Source: Bacteroidota bacterium (GTDB lineage: Bacteria; Bacteroidota; Bacteroidia; Palsa-965). Taken from it: a stretch of 64,000 bases of DNA. Location: contig JACQAM010000022.1 in assembly GCA_016194975.1 (NCBI GenBank), positions 124,001 through 188,000 of the forward strand, read 5' to 3'. Shown here one piece after another: positions 50,516 through 61,300 of the stretch (position 1 is the first letter of the stretch; each line of letters begins with the position of its first letter). The notes beneath the pieces are model-generated. The model was not told the DNA's origin. It did not search any database and saw nothing but the letters and a program-made list of their open reading frames with translations. The position numbers and the translations under genes are program-made.

Positions 50516-51368
50516 CGGGAAAAGAGAATGGGAATTCGAGTGGTTGATTCAGTGTAATACGTTTGAAAACAACATCAAGTTGCGCTGAAGCTGATTCACT
50601 GCGTCCGAAAAAAATCTCGTGATGCGGGAAAGACAAAGTATCTTCTTTTGAAAACTCGCTGTAATCGGCTGTAAAAGTTCTGTTCTTTGCATCGACGAAC
50701 AGTATCCGCATGATTTTAAACGTAGAAGGGTCGAGTGATATTGTCTGGAAAGGATCGTCCGGCGGTTTTTGTGCTTCGAGCGCTTTTTTCAGTTTTCGCT
50801 TGCGGATCGTGCTCAGCACATAATTACAGCTTTGTTCATTCACCGACGATTTCAGTTTTTCATCTTCTTCGTAAAATGAAGCGCTGTTGCCAATGAGCAA
50901 CGACTGCATCATATCGAAATCCACATCGATCTGCAGCATGGAACTGAGAATGGCAAAATCGCCGGCGAAACATTTCTGCTGCGGAAGAAACTGCATGAAC
51001 TTCACGGAATCGCGCGTTATGTATGCGCGCGCAACAGAAATTCCGATGACAGGATCGGTAACATTCATCCAGATCGCGCTGTCTTTTTTCATTCGCAGCA
51101 TGACATTGAAACTTGTAGTGGAACTGTCGTCCGATGCTTCACAATTTAATTTTGCACTCATCCACACAAAATCGAATTCTTTACTGCGCATGGAAGCGAT
51201 GAGCGATTTTGGTGCGCGGCGATCCATGTGACAATTATCGACCGTCGTTTGCGATGTTGTATCCGGTGTAACCTGCGTAGTATTTTTTTTCTTTCGTTTG
51301 CACGAAGAAGTAGTGCATAGGACCAGTGCCAGCAGAAAAGTAAGTGAGAGGGGCAGAATATTTTTCAT
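50466..51368 (-). CDS. DUF4292 lipoprotein
   Basis: 300 residues from the ATG at 51368. The lipobox is CTTSSC (Cys23) followed by KRKKK. The domain follows the DUF4292 pattern: a FDFVWMSAKLNCEA strand start, NVMLRMKKDSAIWMNVTDPVIGISVARAYITRDSVKFM, DFDMMQSLLIGNS, and an end strand PLEFPFSFP. The fold resembles LolA/LolB, suggesting a lipid- or lipoprotein-binding role, but function is unproven. It sits 7 nt after the TPR lipoprotein gene and overlaps the EnvC-like gene, an order often seen in Bacteroidota. Confidence 0.85.
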   Translation of the reverse strand: MKNILPLSLTFLLALVLCTTSSCKRKKKNTTQVTPDTTSQTTVDNCHMDRRAPKSLIASMRSKEFDFVWMSAKLNCEASDDSSTTSFNVMLRMKKDSAIWMNVTDPVIGISVARAYITRDSVKFMQFLPQQKCFAGDFAILSSMLQIDVDFDMMQSLLIGNSASFYEEDEKLKSSVNEQSCNYVLSTIRKRKLKKALEAQKPPDDPFQTISLDPSTFKIMRILFVDAKNRTFTADYSEFSKEDTLSFPHHEIFFGRSESASAQLDVVFKRITLNQPLEFPFSFPDDCKPIILKQGPPENH

Positions 51369-51375
51369 GTACAAT

Positions 51376-52824
51376 TTATTCTTTGTCTTCCATTTTTCCG
51401 GTTCGGATCTTCCGTTCCAGCGCTTCTCCTTTGCCGCCGCCGTCTTTTGCTTTTTTCCAGAAGGTCATTGCAGCATCGGCGTTATCGAGCCGGTATTGCG
51501 TATCGCCCATGCGTTCATTGAGCAGAACATCACCGGGAGCCATATCCAGTCCCGACTGAAGATAGCTCGCTGCTTTTTTAAATTCTTTTTTCGCGTAGAA
51601 AATACTTCCGAGAAAATAATAAGGATCGGGCTGGAGCGGAAAAATTTCCAGCGCTTTATTACAATATTTCTGTGCAGAATCATAAGCGCTTTCAGAAAAA
51701 TAAATTTCCATAGTTCTTTTCCAGGGCAGGTATTCGGTTTCTCCAAGTACAATGGCCTTCGAATAATTTTTCACAGCCTTATCCAATTGCCCTTCGTTGT
51801 AGAAATAATCTCCGCTGATGTAAAATGATCCGGGATCGTCGGGGTAAATTTTCCTGAGAATGGCGCAGAGTGAATCGGCCTGCTTTTTTTTCTCGCCGGT
51901 AATGTGTGTGGAATCGGAAATGGGATAATTTTTTGCCAGGAATTTTATTTTTTCATTTTCACCTTCGGGATAAAATTGAAAAGCATTCATTGCCAGTTCA
52001 AATCCTCTCGGGCGATCACTAAGTGCATCAGAGTGCATTTCGAGTTCTGCTATTTTCAATTGTGGACGGATATCATTGGGATAATTCTTTTGCCAATCCA
52101 CAAGATCAAATTCATAATCCAGATGATTTTTTTCCTTGAAATCCACAATGCGGGCGTAGTTTTCTTTCGTCGGAAAATATTTCACCAAAGTTTCCAGCGT
52201 GCTTTTTTCAGCTTCTTTGTTACCTGTGATCTCAAACAGCGCGATCTTTTCATTCGCCAGCGTATCTGAAATTCCCTCTATGGATTGGATCTTATTATAA
52301 GTTTTCAAAGCATCATCATATTTGCCGGCGCGTTTCTGTTCATCCGCCAAACGGAAAAGCAGGTCGGTATTCATTGGATCTTTGTCCGAAAGATCTTTGA
52401 AAATTTTTATGGATTCGTCGTGGCGCCCGTTCGCTTCAAGCAATTCTCCATAGCGGAAATCGTACCATTTATTCTGGGGATCATTGTCCACCGCATTTTT
52501 TGCATACTGCACCGCATCAGAAAAATTTCCCTGCTGCTGCATGATTCCCGCGATCTCATAATCTGCAGCGCCGCATTTCGGATCCATTTTGAGCACGGTC
52601 TGGAAACTCACGAGCGCTTGCGCAGGATTGCCGATCGATTTCTGGATGAGTCCCGCTGTGAAAGTTTCTTCGAGAAGCGATTGCTTCACCGTGATGGGAT
52701 CGTGGCGTTGCGCTGTTGGATTCGAGAAACCTGCTTCATCATTCTTTTTCTTTTTCGGCCCATGCCCCATCACATTGCATGATGCAAGCACGATCAAAAA
52801 GAAAATGTAAATGAAAAAACGCAT
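51376..52824 (-). CDS. TPR lipoprotein of the envelope operon
   Basis: 482 residues. The lipobox LASC is at residues 13-16, followed by a basic linker. About ten TPRs cover residues 50-470 (SFQTVLKMDPKCGAADYEIAGI, SIKIFKDLSDKDPMNTDLLFRLAD, YCNKALEIFPLQPDPYYFLGSIFYA and others). It is likely a scaffold tethered to the outer membrane, working with the flanking DUF4292 and EnvC-like proteins. Three nucleotides separate it from the nucleotidyltransferase gene. Confidence 0.85.
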   Translation of the reverse strand: MRFFIYIFFLIVLASCNVMGHGPKKKKNDEAGFSNPTAQRHDPITVKQSLLEETFTAGLIQKSIGNPAQALVSFQTVLKMDPKCGAADYEIAGIMQQQGNFSDAVQYAKNAVDNDPQNKWYDFRYGELLEANGRHDESIKIFKDLSDKDPMNTDLLFRLADEQKRAGKYDDALKTYNKIQSIEGISDTLANEKIALFEITGNKEAEKSTLETLVKYFPTKENYARIVDFKEKNHLDYEFDLVDWQKNYPNDIRPQLKIAELEMHSDALSDRPRGFELAMNAFQFYPEGENEKIKFLAKNYPISDSTHITGEKKKQADSLCAILRKIYPDDPGSFYISGDYFYNEGQLDKAVKNYSKAIVLGETEYLPWKRTMEIYFSESAYDSAQKYCNKALEIFPLQPDPYYFLGSIFYAKKEFKKAASYLQSGLDMAPGDVLLNERMGDTQYRLDNADAAMTFWKKAKDGGGKGEALERKIRTGKMEDKE

Positions 52825-52827
52825 GCC

Positions 52828-53841
52828 TTACGAAAGTTTTAAAACATTATAATCGCCGAGTGAAACATCGCCATGCACATGATCAACCTCCGCGTGATTC
52901 CCAATCATGGAATTCCGTATTTCTGAATGCGAGATTTTCGAACCGGAGAGGATGATGCTGTTTTCAATAACGGAATTCGCAACACTGGTATTGTCGCCGA
53001 GAGAAACATGCGGGCCTATGGTGGCGTTTTCCAGTTTCACATTTTCTCCAATGAAACACGGCGGAATAATTTTACTGTTCACCGAATTCAAAGAAGATGA
53101 CACAAGTCCTTTTTCATTCCGGCGGAATTCCAGCACACGCTGATTGGTGAAAACGGTTGCATCTTTATTTCCACAATCGAGCCACTCGGTAACTTTTCCC
53201 GGCGAAAATTTCAGGCCTTTGTTCTTCATATTCTCGAGCGCATTCGTCAACTGGTATTCGCCTTTGTCGCGGATGTTGTTGTCGAGAAGATATTGCAATT
53301 CATTACGCAGATTTTTTCCATCGCGGAAATAATAGATCCCGATGATGGCGAGGTCACTTACAAATTGCTGCGGCTTCTCAATGAAATCGGTGATCTCATC
53401 ATTCGCATTCACTTTCACTACGCCGAACATACGCGGATCATTGATTTTCTGCACCCAGATGATTCCTTCTTTTGATGAATCAAGTTTAAAATCTGCCTTG
53501 AAAAGTGTATCAGCAAACGCAACGACAACTTTTCCTTCGAGCGATTCTTTCGCGCATAGGATCGCGTGCGCAGTGCCCAGCGCTTCTTCCTGGTAAGTGA
53601 TGGTTGCTTTGGCGCCCAGTTTAGTCGCAATATCGCGCAGCATTTGCTCCACTTCTTTTCCGAACAAAGGGCCGATGATGAAAGCAATTTCTTCCAGCGG
53701 TTCATTGCACACCACGGCAATATCTTCTGCCAGCCGTTGCACAATAGGTTTTCCGGCAACCGGTATGAGCGGTTTCGGAACGGTGAGTGTATGCGGGCGC
53801 ATCCGTTTTCCCATGCCCGCCATCGGGATAATTATTTTCAT
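52828..53841 (-). CDS. Sugar-phosphate nucleotidyltransferase with left-handed beta-helix tail
   Basis: 337 residues. The N-terminal GT-A-like domain has the signature MAGMGKRMRPHTLTVPKPLIPVAGKP, ALGTAHAILCA and the metal Asp in VVAFADTLF. From about residue 255 a hexapeptide (LbH) tail follows (GENVKLENATIGPHVSLGDNTSV, ENSIILSGSKI). It activates a sugar phosphate (glucose-1-phosphate with dTTP or UTP, or mannose-1-phosphate with GTP; not decidable here) for envelope polysaccharide. It lies in an operon with a flippase and dut. Confidence 0.88.
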   Translation of the reverse strand: MKIIIPMAGMGKRMRPHTLTVPKPLIPVAGKPIVQRLAEDIAVVCNEPLEEIAFIIGPLFGKEVEQMLRDIATKLGAKATITYQEEALGTAHAILCAKESLEGKVVVAFADTLFKADFKLDSSKEGIIWVQKINDPRMFGVVKVNANDEITDFIEKPQQFVSDLAIIGIYYFRDGKNLRNELQYLLDNNIRDKGEYQLTNALENMKNKGLKFSPGKVTEWLDCGNKDATVFTNQRVLEFRRNEKGLVSSSLNSVNSKIIPPCFIGENVKLENATIGPHVSLGDNTSVANSVIENSIILSGSKISHSEIRNSMIGNHAEVDHVHGDVSLGDYNVLKLS

Positions 53842-53857
53842 AACATATAAAATTCAA

Positions 53858-53940
53858 AAATTTCAAATTTCAAATTCCAAATCCGGTATGAAGTATTACG
53901 TTTCATTATTAGGAATTCTTTGAAATTTGTTTTTTGGAAT
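53858..53940. repeat. AATTTGAAAT-type inverted repeat between dut and the nucleotidyltransferase gene
   Basis: AAATTTCAAA occurs twice at 53858-53875 and its complement TTTGAAATTT at 53919-53928, with GGAATT/AATTCC blocks on both sides. Similar AATTTGAAATTTG strings occur at 19286 and 25060. Low complexity, no clear function. Confidence 0.5.
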
Positions 53941-53952
53941 TCGGGATTTTTT

Positions 53953-54390
53953 TTATTTCGTTCCTGTATGTCCGAATCCTCCGTCTCCTCTTTCAGAGGA
54001 AGCAAGATTTTCTGTCGGCATCCAGCTTATCTGTTCATGTTTTGCGATGACCATTTGTGCAATACGTTCTCCGTCGTTTACAATGAATGGAACATTGGAT
54101 AAATTCACAAGGATCACTTTTATTTCGCCGCGATAATCAGCGTCGATCGTACCGGGAGAATTCAAAACAGAAATTCCATTCTTCGCAGCAAGTCCGCTTC
54201 TCGGCCGGATCTGTGCTTCGTAACCAATTGGCAATTCAATGAAGAGTCCCGTGGGAATGGGTGCGCGCCCGAGTGGTGCAAGCGTAACGGGCACGTCAAG
54301 ATTTGCGCGAAGATCCAGCCCGGCAGAATGTGGTGTGGAATACGAAGGGAGTTCGTGTTTGGATTTGTTGACGACGGGGACTTTCAGCAT
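53953..54390 (-). CDS. dut: Deoxyuridine 5'-triphosphate nucleotidohydrolase
   Basis: 145 residues, standard trimeric dUTPase. All five motifs are seen: [31 protein letters not shown] with the catalytic Asp and the uracil-binding region, GERIAQMVI, and the flexible C-terminal Phe motif [10 protein letters not shown]. It hydrolyses dUTP to dUMP, keeping uracil out of DNA and feeding thymidylate synthesis. It lies 20 nt after the flippase gene; a TACCTTCG element 6 nt upstream of the start may add an internal promoter. Confidence 0.96.
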   Translation of the reverse strand: MLKVPVVNKSKHELPSYSTPHSAGLDLRANLDVPVTLAPLGRAPIPTGLFIELPIGYEAQIRPRSGLAAKNGISVLNSPGTIDADYRGEIKVILVNLSNVPFIVNDGERIAQMVIAKHEQISWMPTENLASSERGDGGFGHTGTK

Positions 54391-54410
54391 GGAAAACGAA
54401 GGTACGAAAA

Positions 54411-55925
54411 TCAGGATTTTGGATCGGGTGAAGAAGTGTTTCTGCGAATGAATCGCTGTGGTTTTTCAATGAGCACAACTACCGCGATGTAAAAAATGAT
54501 CAGCAGGTTTTTTACACACAGGTCAGCAAAGTGAGAAGAAAGCGGAAGATATTTTCCTGCGAAAAAAAGCCCGATCGCGAATGAGAGATAAGCCAGCACA
54601 CGGAACACATCGTAATCGACGCGGTAATATTTCTGTCCAACAAAATAGGAAAGCACCATCATCGAAGCATAACAGATGAGTGTTGCCCACGCCGATCCCA
54701 TGTACCCGCCGTAATAAATATTCGCAGAAGGAATCCAGAGAAAATTAAGCAACAGCGTGATCGCCGCGCCGAAAAGCGTAAGCCACATTCCGAATTTCGT
54801 TCTTCCGGTGAGTTTGTACCAGATGGAAAGATTGAAATACATTCCAAGAAATAAATTTGCAAGCAGAAGAATGGGCACCACCGGCAACCCGGCGCGATAT
54901 TCTTTTCCCACAAAATATTTTATCCAGGAAATATTCAGCGTCGTGCCGAGGAAGATGAGCAGGCAGAAGATCACGAACCAGGTCATTACTTTGCCATACA
55001 TCGTGTGCGCATCTTTATCTTTTTGCCTCGAGAAAAAGAACGGCTCAGCCGCATAACGGAACGCCATTACAAAAAGCGTCATCAGGATCGAGATCTTGTA
55101 ACACGCGCCGTAAATTCCCACCTGCGATTCAGCAATATTTGCCGGCAACATGTATTTGAGAAGAATGCGATCCATCGTTTCATTCGTCATTCCGCCGAAT
55201 CCTACAATGAGCAGTGGAAGAGAATACGTCATCATGCGTTTCCAGAGAGAAAGATCGAAACCGTAACGGATGCGGAGCATTTCCGGGAGTAAAAACAAAA
55301 TGGAAATAATATTTGCAGCAAGGTTGGCGACGAACGCATAAGCAATCCCGATCTGCGGATCGTAAAGATTTCCGAGGAAAGATCCCGGATGTTTTTCGTG
55401 ATAGAATTTGCAAACGCCTACAAAAAATAAATTCAGCAACAACTGGACGGCGATGTTCAGCATTTTTATGCGTGCAAATCTTTTCGCTTTATTTTCTTCA
55501 CGCAATTTTGCAAATGGAATTGCCGTGAGCGCATCTGTTCCCACAATGAGAATGGCCCACAGAATAAATTCACCGTGGCCGGGATAACGTAATAGCGACG
55601 CAAGCGATGGCGCAAAAATCAGGAAGGGAATGCTCAGTACAATTGTGGAAACCACCAGTGAACGGAGCGCAGTAGAGTAAACAAGATTTTTATCCGGCTC
55701 ACTCACGGAAAAATTAAACAGCCCCGTTTCCATTCCGTAAGTGAAAAGAATATTCAGGAAAGAAATGTAAGCGTAGAATTCAATGTTCAGTCCGAAATCG
55801 GCCGGCTTACCGAAGATGTAAGTGAAAAAAGGAACGAGCGCATAATTGAGCATGCGCCCCACAATGGTGGGAAGTCCGTAAACTGCTGTTTGTCCTGCAA
55901 GACGCTTGAGAGGAGTTGCGCTCAT
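54411..55925 (-). CDS. Polysaccharide/lipid-linked oligosaccharide flippase (MOP superfamily)
   Basis: 504 residues from the ATG at 55925. About 12-14 membrane helices; it begins [31 protein letters not shown], the Wzx/polysaccharide-biosynthesis protein entry. It should flip an undecaprenyl-linked glycan or other lipid-linked intermediate across the inner membrane. As first gene of a minus-strand operon (flippase, dut, nucleotidyltransferase, TPR, DUF4292, EnvC-like), it may draw on the sugar nucleotide made by the third gene. Substrate unknown. Confidence 0.88.
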   Translation of the reverse strand: MSATPLKRLAGQTAVYGLPTIVGRMLNYALVPFFTYIFGKPADFGLNIEFYAYISFLNILFTYGMETGLFNFSVSEPDKNLVYSTALRSLVVSTIVLSIPFLIFAPSLASLLRYPGHGEFILWAILIVGTDALTAIPFAKLREENKAKRFARIKMLNIAVQLLLNLFFVGVCKFYHEKHPGSFLGNLYDPQIGIAYAFVANLAANIISILFLLPEMLRIRYGFDLSLWKRMMTYSLPLLIVGFGGMTNETMDRILLKYMLPANIAESQVGIYGACYKISILMTLFVMAFRYAAEPFFFSRQKDKDAHTMYGKVMTWFVIFCLLIFLGTTLNISWIKYFVGKEYRAGLPVVPILLLANLFLGMYFNLSIWYKLTGRTKFGMWLTLFGAAITLLLNFLWIPSANIYYGGYMGSAWATLICYASMMVLSYFVGQKYYRVDYDVFRVLAYLSFAIGLFFAGKYLPLSSHFADLCVKNLLIIFYIAVVVLIEKPQRFIRRNTSSPDPKS

Positions 55926-56230
55926 GATCAACTACGAATGTGCCTTAAAATACTTTAGTCGCGGGAAGGAAATGGCCTTTTTATAAACGAGGAAAGGTTA
56001 AAATCATTGGTAAAAATCCGGCCGATTTTCGCTCTAAAAACCAACTTAACACGATTTGTGTCATCCGGCATTTGCCGTATTTCACTTTCGGGCGTTCCAA
56101 TGCGGCCTGCTTTTTGCTATTATTGTCGGCGCGTTCTTTTGAATTCTCCAATGAAAAATCACTTCATGCGAAAGATCATGAGCGCGTTTCAATTAAATTA
56201 TAACTTTGTCACTCACTTAAACCAAATCAC
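55926..56230. other. 305-nt divergent intergenic region
   Basis: It lies between the divergent flippase and lipoprotein genes. The right end holds a TAACTTTG promoter element (56201-56208). No repeat family seen elsewhere in the window and no convincing ORF is present; CATTTGCCGTATT at about 56069 also occurs at about 20883 upstream of the TPR gene, which may be coincidence. Confidence 0.5.
56201..56208 (+). promoter_or_regulatory. Bacteroidota -7 promoter element for the lipoprotein gene
   Basis: TAACTTTG matches TAnnTTTG exactly and ends 22 nt before the ATG at 56231. No clear -33 box is seen. Confidence 0.6.
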
Positions 56231-56743
56231 ATGAAACCCTTACGGATAGCCGCGTTGTTCGGCGCTCTCAGTCTCCTGTTCATGGGCTGCCCCTATGAAT
56301 CGAAATTCACACTTGGCGATGCTTCCAATGCAATTGCCGATCAAAGTCTCGTTGCAAAAAAATGGGATTGCAAAGGCGAAGAAGATTACGTTTACAAAGT
56401 GGAACTCGAAGGAACAATGTACAAGATTACCAAGAAAGATACGAAGAACGGAGGCGAACCTACTTATTACAAAGGATTCATTACACCGCTCGGCGATGCG
56501 CTTTTTCTGAATGTTTATGAAGTGGATAAAGACGGAAATCCAACTGCAGAGGAGATACAGTATTATTATTACAAAGTGGAAAAAATGGATGGCGATGCAA
56601 GCCGTGTAAAACTGCGCGCGGTGACCGATAACATCACGGAAGAATTCGAAAGCGCAACGGAGTTCCGCGATTTTGTGAAGAAAAATATGGGCATCAGTTT
56701 TTTCTACAATAAGGACGATGAAAAAGTGATGTACAAGGATTAA
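56231..56743 (+). CDS. Hypothetical lipoprotein
   Basis: 170 residues. The lipobox LFMGC (Cys20) comes after a hydrophobic signal. The mature part is acidic-basic mixed with beta propensity (YVYKVELEGTMYKITKKD, ALFLNVYEVDKDGNPTAEE, VKLRAVTDNITEEFES). No family is recognised. It has its own promoter box and a downstream terminator, so it is monocistronic. Probably faces the periplasm or the surface. Confidence 0.6.
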   Translation: MKPLRIAALFGALSLLFMGCPYESKFTLGDASNAIADQSLVAKKWDCKGEEDYVYKVELEGTMYKITKKDTKNGGEPTYYKGFITPLGDALFLNVYEVDKDGNPTAEEIQYYYYKVEKMDGDASRVKLRAVTDNITEEFESATEFRDFVKKNMGISFFYNKDDEKVMYKD

Positions 56744-56775
56744 AAAAACAAATTCCGAAACTTTCGAATAAAAAA

Positions 56776-56808
56776 AATCCCTGCTTATTTGAGGCCGGGA
56801 TTTTTTTT
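56776..56808. terminator. Bidirectional terminator between convergent genes
   Basis: AAAATCCCTGC pairs with GCCGGGATTTT with one mismatch; a run of A precedes it and a run of T follows it, so it can stop transcription from the lipoprotein gene and, less well, from the enoyl-CoA hydratase side. Confidence 0.75.
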
Positions 56809-56850
56809 ATGAAAAAATTTTCTCCAAACTCCTCTCTCCGTTCTCCCCAC

Positions 56851-57675
56851 TCATTTCCCTTTGAAATCCGGTTTTCTTTTTTCCATGAAGGATGTTGTTC
56901 CTTCAGCAAAATCAGAAGTTCCGCAGCAGCGCGAGAATGAATCTACTTCATATTTGAATCCGTCCACACCATCGGTGTAATGCGCATCCACACATTTTAC
57001 AATTTCTGAAACTGCGAATGGCGCTTTGGTAAATATTTTTCTCAGGATCTCTTCGCATTTGGGAATGAGCTGATCATTTGGCACAAGATAATTGCACAGG
57101 CCCACGCGGTAAGCATCTTTCGCGTCAATGATATCGCCGGTCATGAGCACTTCTGTTGCGCGGCCGCGGCCAATGTGCATCGTGAGGCGTTGTGTTCCGC
57201 CATAACCCGGAATGAGTCCGAGATTCACTTCGGGCTGACCGAATTTTGCGCTTTCGGCTGCAATGCGCATGTGGCACGCCATGGCAAGTTCGCACCCGCC
57301 ACCGAGTGCATAACCGTTTACGGCAGCGATCACCGGCTTCGGACAAAGTTCAATTGATTTAAAAATTTTCTGCCCTTTCTGCGCGAACTCCGCTCCGCCT
57401 TTTGCATCGAGGCCAACGAATTCGGAAATATCTGCACCTGCAACAAATGCTTTCGGTCCTGCGCCGGTAATGATCACGCCTTTCACTGCATTTTCTGTTA
57501 CGGCATAATGCATCGCACTTTCCAGGTCGGCAAGCAACGCTTTATTCAGCGCATTGAGTTTATCCGGGCGATTGAGAATGACCGTATAAATTCCGTTCTC
57601 GAGCGTGGTGATCAGGTTTGGAAAGTTCATCGTTATTTTTTTTGATTCAGCTTTCGCCACTAAAGTTTCAGACAT
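56851..57675 (-). CDS. Enoyl-CoA hydratase/isomerase family protein
   Basis: 274 residues, crotonase fold. The oxyanion-hole segments are AFVAGADISEF and NGYALGGGCELAMACHMRIA; both catalytic Glu positions are occupied: Glu in GGGCELAMA and Glu in GQPEVNLGLIPGYGGTQRL. That pair fits a hydratase adding water to trans-2-enoyl-CoA in fatty-acid or amino-acid breakdown. ATG at 57675 gives a 15-residue N-terminal extension before MNFPNLITTLENG; a start there is also possible. Confidence 0.92.
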   Translation of the reverse strand: MSETLVAKAESKKITMNFPNLITTLENGIYTVILNRPDKLNALNKALLADLESAMHYAVTENAVKGVIITGAGPKAFVAGADISEFVGLDAKGGAEFAQKGQKIFKSIELCPKPVIAAVNGYALGGGCELAMACHMRIAAESAKFGQPEVNLGLIPGYGGTQRLTMHIGRGRATEVLMTGDIIDAKDAYRVGLCNYLVPNDQLIPKCEEILRKIFTKAPFAVSEIVKCVDAHYTDGVDGFKYEVDSFSRCCGTSDFAEGTTSFMEKRKPDFKGK

Positions 57676-57764
57676 AAACTATTATTTTTTTATGGCGCTA
57701 AAAATAAATAGTCCTTAAGGATATTTTTCTTCTTTCCGAATGAAGTTTTGAAAAAGTTTTCCCA

Positions 57765-58373
57765 CTATTTCTCCCGGAATGAATGCAACATTCTTAGCAT
57801 TTCTACGGCATTTCTTTTTTCATCTTCCTGCAGGCACCAGGCGGTGATGGTATAATATTTCTTTTTACCGGCGACGAATGCTATTTTATAACCGATGGGC
57901 AATGGAATACCGGGAACGTCTGCCGCGAATTCCGCAATTTGTGCCGGAAGATTGTCAATGTTCTGTTGAGAATATTTCACGTTGCCGTTAATTTTTACCG
58001 CGGCCTTCATCATACTCATGTGCAGGGCGGTAAAATTTGAAATGCGATCATGATCCGTATTGTAAATCCTCAACGTATCATCAAGCACAGAAATTTCCTC
58101 ATCAATCACCGTTACAAATTCGTTACTGTCATTGTCGGCAAACTGAAGAGATGCATCAGCATTCAGTGAATTTGTGGAAATAAGGTGAAGAGGAATTTCA
58201 AGCGAGTATTCATTGTGGATGTTCACCGTGCGAAAAGATGCAGTGGGGGCGGAATCGGAATTATTTTTTTCATGAACAGCGGGAGTGTTGCAGGAAAAAA
58301 ATAAAAATAAAAAAGAGGGAAGGGAAAAAAAACAGGAAATAAAAAAAGAAAAACTTATTTTTCGGGAACGCAT
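57765..58373 (-). CDS. Hypothetical lipoprotein
   Basis: 202 residues. A very Phe/Ser-rich signal peptide ends in the lipobox FLFFSC (Cys28). The mature region (NEYSLEIPLHLISTNSLN... ITAWCLQEDEKRNAVEMLRMLHSF) resembles small PsbP/MOG1-like or DUF1795-type folds in layout, but the identification is weak. It lies 9 nt after the stop of the giant lamin-tail gene, suggesting co-transcription. Confidence 0.55.
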   Translation of the reverse strand: MRSRKISFSFFISCFFSLPSFLFLFFSCNTPAVHEKNNSDSAPTASFRTVNIHNEYSLEIPLHLISTNSLNADASLQFADNDSNEFVTVIDEEISVLDDTLRIYNTDHDRISNFTALHMSMMKAAVKINGNVKYSQQNIDNLPAQIAEFAADVPGIPLPIGYKIAFVAGKKKYYTITAWCLQEDEKRNAVEMLRMLHSFREK

Positions 58374-58382
58374 GTCATTTGC

Positions 58383-61300
58383 TCAGAGTTTTCCGGCCAG
58401 CACACAACTTCTCTTGTATTCTTTCACGGTGCCGTCCTGTTTGAACGCTTCGAAATAGATCACGTATGCGCCAACGCGCGCTTTCGTGCGATCGTCCATT
58501 GTTCCATCCCAGGAAAAACTTCCGTTCATTGTTCCGAGCAATTCATTGCGCACCAGCGTACGCACCAGTCGCCCGCGCGCATCGTACACGGAAACATTCG
58601 CCACATAACCCGGCTCGGAAAAAAGATAATTGATATTGATCACGTCGTTGTAGCCGTCTCCGTCGGGAGAAAATATCTGCTGCGAAGTTTCCGCCGAAAC
58701 GGTCACTGCCCCGTCATCAGCAGTTCCCATTGGGGAATACTGCGAATTCTGCTGTGTGGGCGTTGCGAATCCTATGTTTTCAGAAGCGCTGTGCCAGTTG
58801 GTGGGATCCTGCGTTTGCCGGTCGAAATCGATGCGCTCGAGCGAAACTCCTTTTGTGGTTTGCAGCAATGGAAAATGCCAGGAAGAAGAATACACGAGAC
58901 TATCGATGATGTGAAAACCGGTGTCGGCAAGAATTACAATACCACCGCTAACATTCATGGATGGGATATTCGTCATGTCGAGGCAGAGATCAATGTTCGT
59001 TTCTGAAGGATATTGCTGTTGTACTAAAACACTACCCTGGCTCAGCACGAGATATTGCGAAGGGAAAAATAAATATCCTTCCGGCGCCACCACATTCAGA
59101 TCATTGAGAATATGCGCAACCGTATCAGCCGTGCACAAAACAATATTTTTCAGATCTACAACTTTACCCGAGCGGTTATAGATCTCCACGAAATCTGTTC
59201 CTCCTGCATTCGGATCGAAAAGAATTTCATTGATCACAATATCATTTCTCAGCGCAGCTTCCGGCAATGCGAATGGCGCATCGTTCGGTGTTTCCAGTGC
59301 ATTTCCCGCACAATCCGAAAGTGAAGTATTCACACTCACATGATAAATTATTCCTGCAACAATGGAAACAGGAAGCTTGAGATCGCATTTTGTAAAGTCA
59401 GGAGAAACTGGACGAACGCTCAGCGGATTTCCGATACTGTTATCGATCGTGTATCGCGACACATTCGCCATCGTTAAACTGTCGAGCGGTTCTGAAAAAA
59501 ACAAACGGAGACTATCGGCAGCAAGAACAGAAACGCGAACGAGACGCGGAGCAACATGATCAGGATTCGATGCATTCACGCTATTGCGAGCACCCGGAGT
59601 TCCTCCTGCTGTTGCAACAGAAGCCTTCCAGTTGTTCATTCCCCCGCACGGATTATTCGGATCAATTTGTTCGAGCGACCATCCGCCATTCTGCTTCGCG
59701 CTATTCTGGTACCACGTGTCGGAATAAGTGACGGAATGAATTTCCATTCCACTCACATCGCGAAGTGTTATTGTTGCACCGGTATTTGTAAGCGCAGAAA
59801 AACTTGTTACGCCCACTACATTTATTCCTGTGAAAAGCGGGGCCGCCGTCGTTGAAGTGAGCACAACAAAACTATCGGCCGGTAAGGTTACACCAACAAG
59901 TGTGCGCGTCGTTGTTCCAACGGTGATCGTCCAGTTGTCGAGTGAAAGGGAATACGGTGTGCGGTTGAACAATTCAAAATATTCTTCATTCGGCAATTGC
60001 ACCGGCGGATCGGGATCGGCCATGATCTCGTTGATCACTACATCATAGGGTTGAATTTTGTGATAGGAAAAAATTCCCGAATTCGGATTCGCCGCATTGC
60101 CCGCACAATCAGTAAGCGCGCCGAATGTGATCGTGTAGGTTGTGTTATTAGACAACGCAGTTCCCAGCGTGAGATAAATACACCGGAGTGTTGTGGTATC
60201 ATAATAAAGTGAAATCGGATTTCCGATCGCAGGAGAAATATTGTAATTGGAAAGAGTAGTGAGTTGAGAGGGATCAATCGCTTCATTGAAACATAAAACA
60301 ACATGCAAACTATCTGTTGCGGAAACCGATTGAAGAATGGGACCAATGATATCAGGAGAATTATTGTAAACAGAATTCTGCGTTCCGGGAGTTCCGCCGG
60401 CAACATTCACCGATGCGATCCAGTTTCCTGCAGGAGAACATCCAATGCCGGCATTTGGATTAATAAGTTCAAGCGTCCATCCTCCATTTTGTTTTATGGC
60501 ATCCTGGTACCAGGAAATATCATAATCAACAGAATCGATTACGTTACTTGCAGCGTCCATCAATTTTAAATTGTCGCCCGAATTATTCAGCGAAGGCCAT
60601 GAACTTACTCCGACCGTTGGGCCGTAAGGAGAAAGAAGTGAAGTGTCGGCATTTGCGCAGATGATCACGTAACCGCCGGCGGGGATCACGGCAGAATTCA
60701 GCGCCCCATTGGAAACGCCGTCTGTGAAACCCCATCCGCTGAGATCGAAATTATTTGCACTGCGATTGTAGAGTTCAACAAATTCAGTATTCGGCAATGC
60801 AACAACGGGAGAAGGATCGGCCATGATCTCGTTGATGATCACATCATGAAAAACAGGATTGCTCAATGGGAAATAAGTAAAATTCGTGTTCGCACTCGTG
60901 ATCGCATTCGCGCTCAGGTCCTGCACGTTCGTGACCGTGAGCGTGTACGCGGTTGCGCTCACGAAGCTGCTGGAGAACGTGAGATGCACGAGCGAATGAT
61001 TGACCGCATCGCGCACAGCCGTTATGGGATTGCCAATGGAATTATTTACGGAATAATTTGTTGTCACCTGGGAAGTCACCGCATCCACATTCTCATCGAA
61101 TAAAACATCAAGCGCCGTTGCAGAAGTTGCCGTAGCAGAAACAAGTGTTGGAGGAGTGTTGTCAACAATTACGGGCCCCACATAAATATCGTCGTAATAG
61201 AATTTCGTTACGTTGGAGATGGTGTATTTACTGAACACGCCGAAAAAACTGCTTGTCGTGTGCGTGTTATCGAAAACCATTCCTTCCACCTGGTAATTCG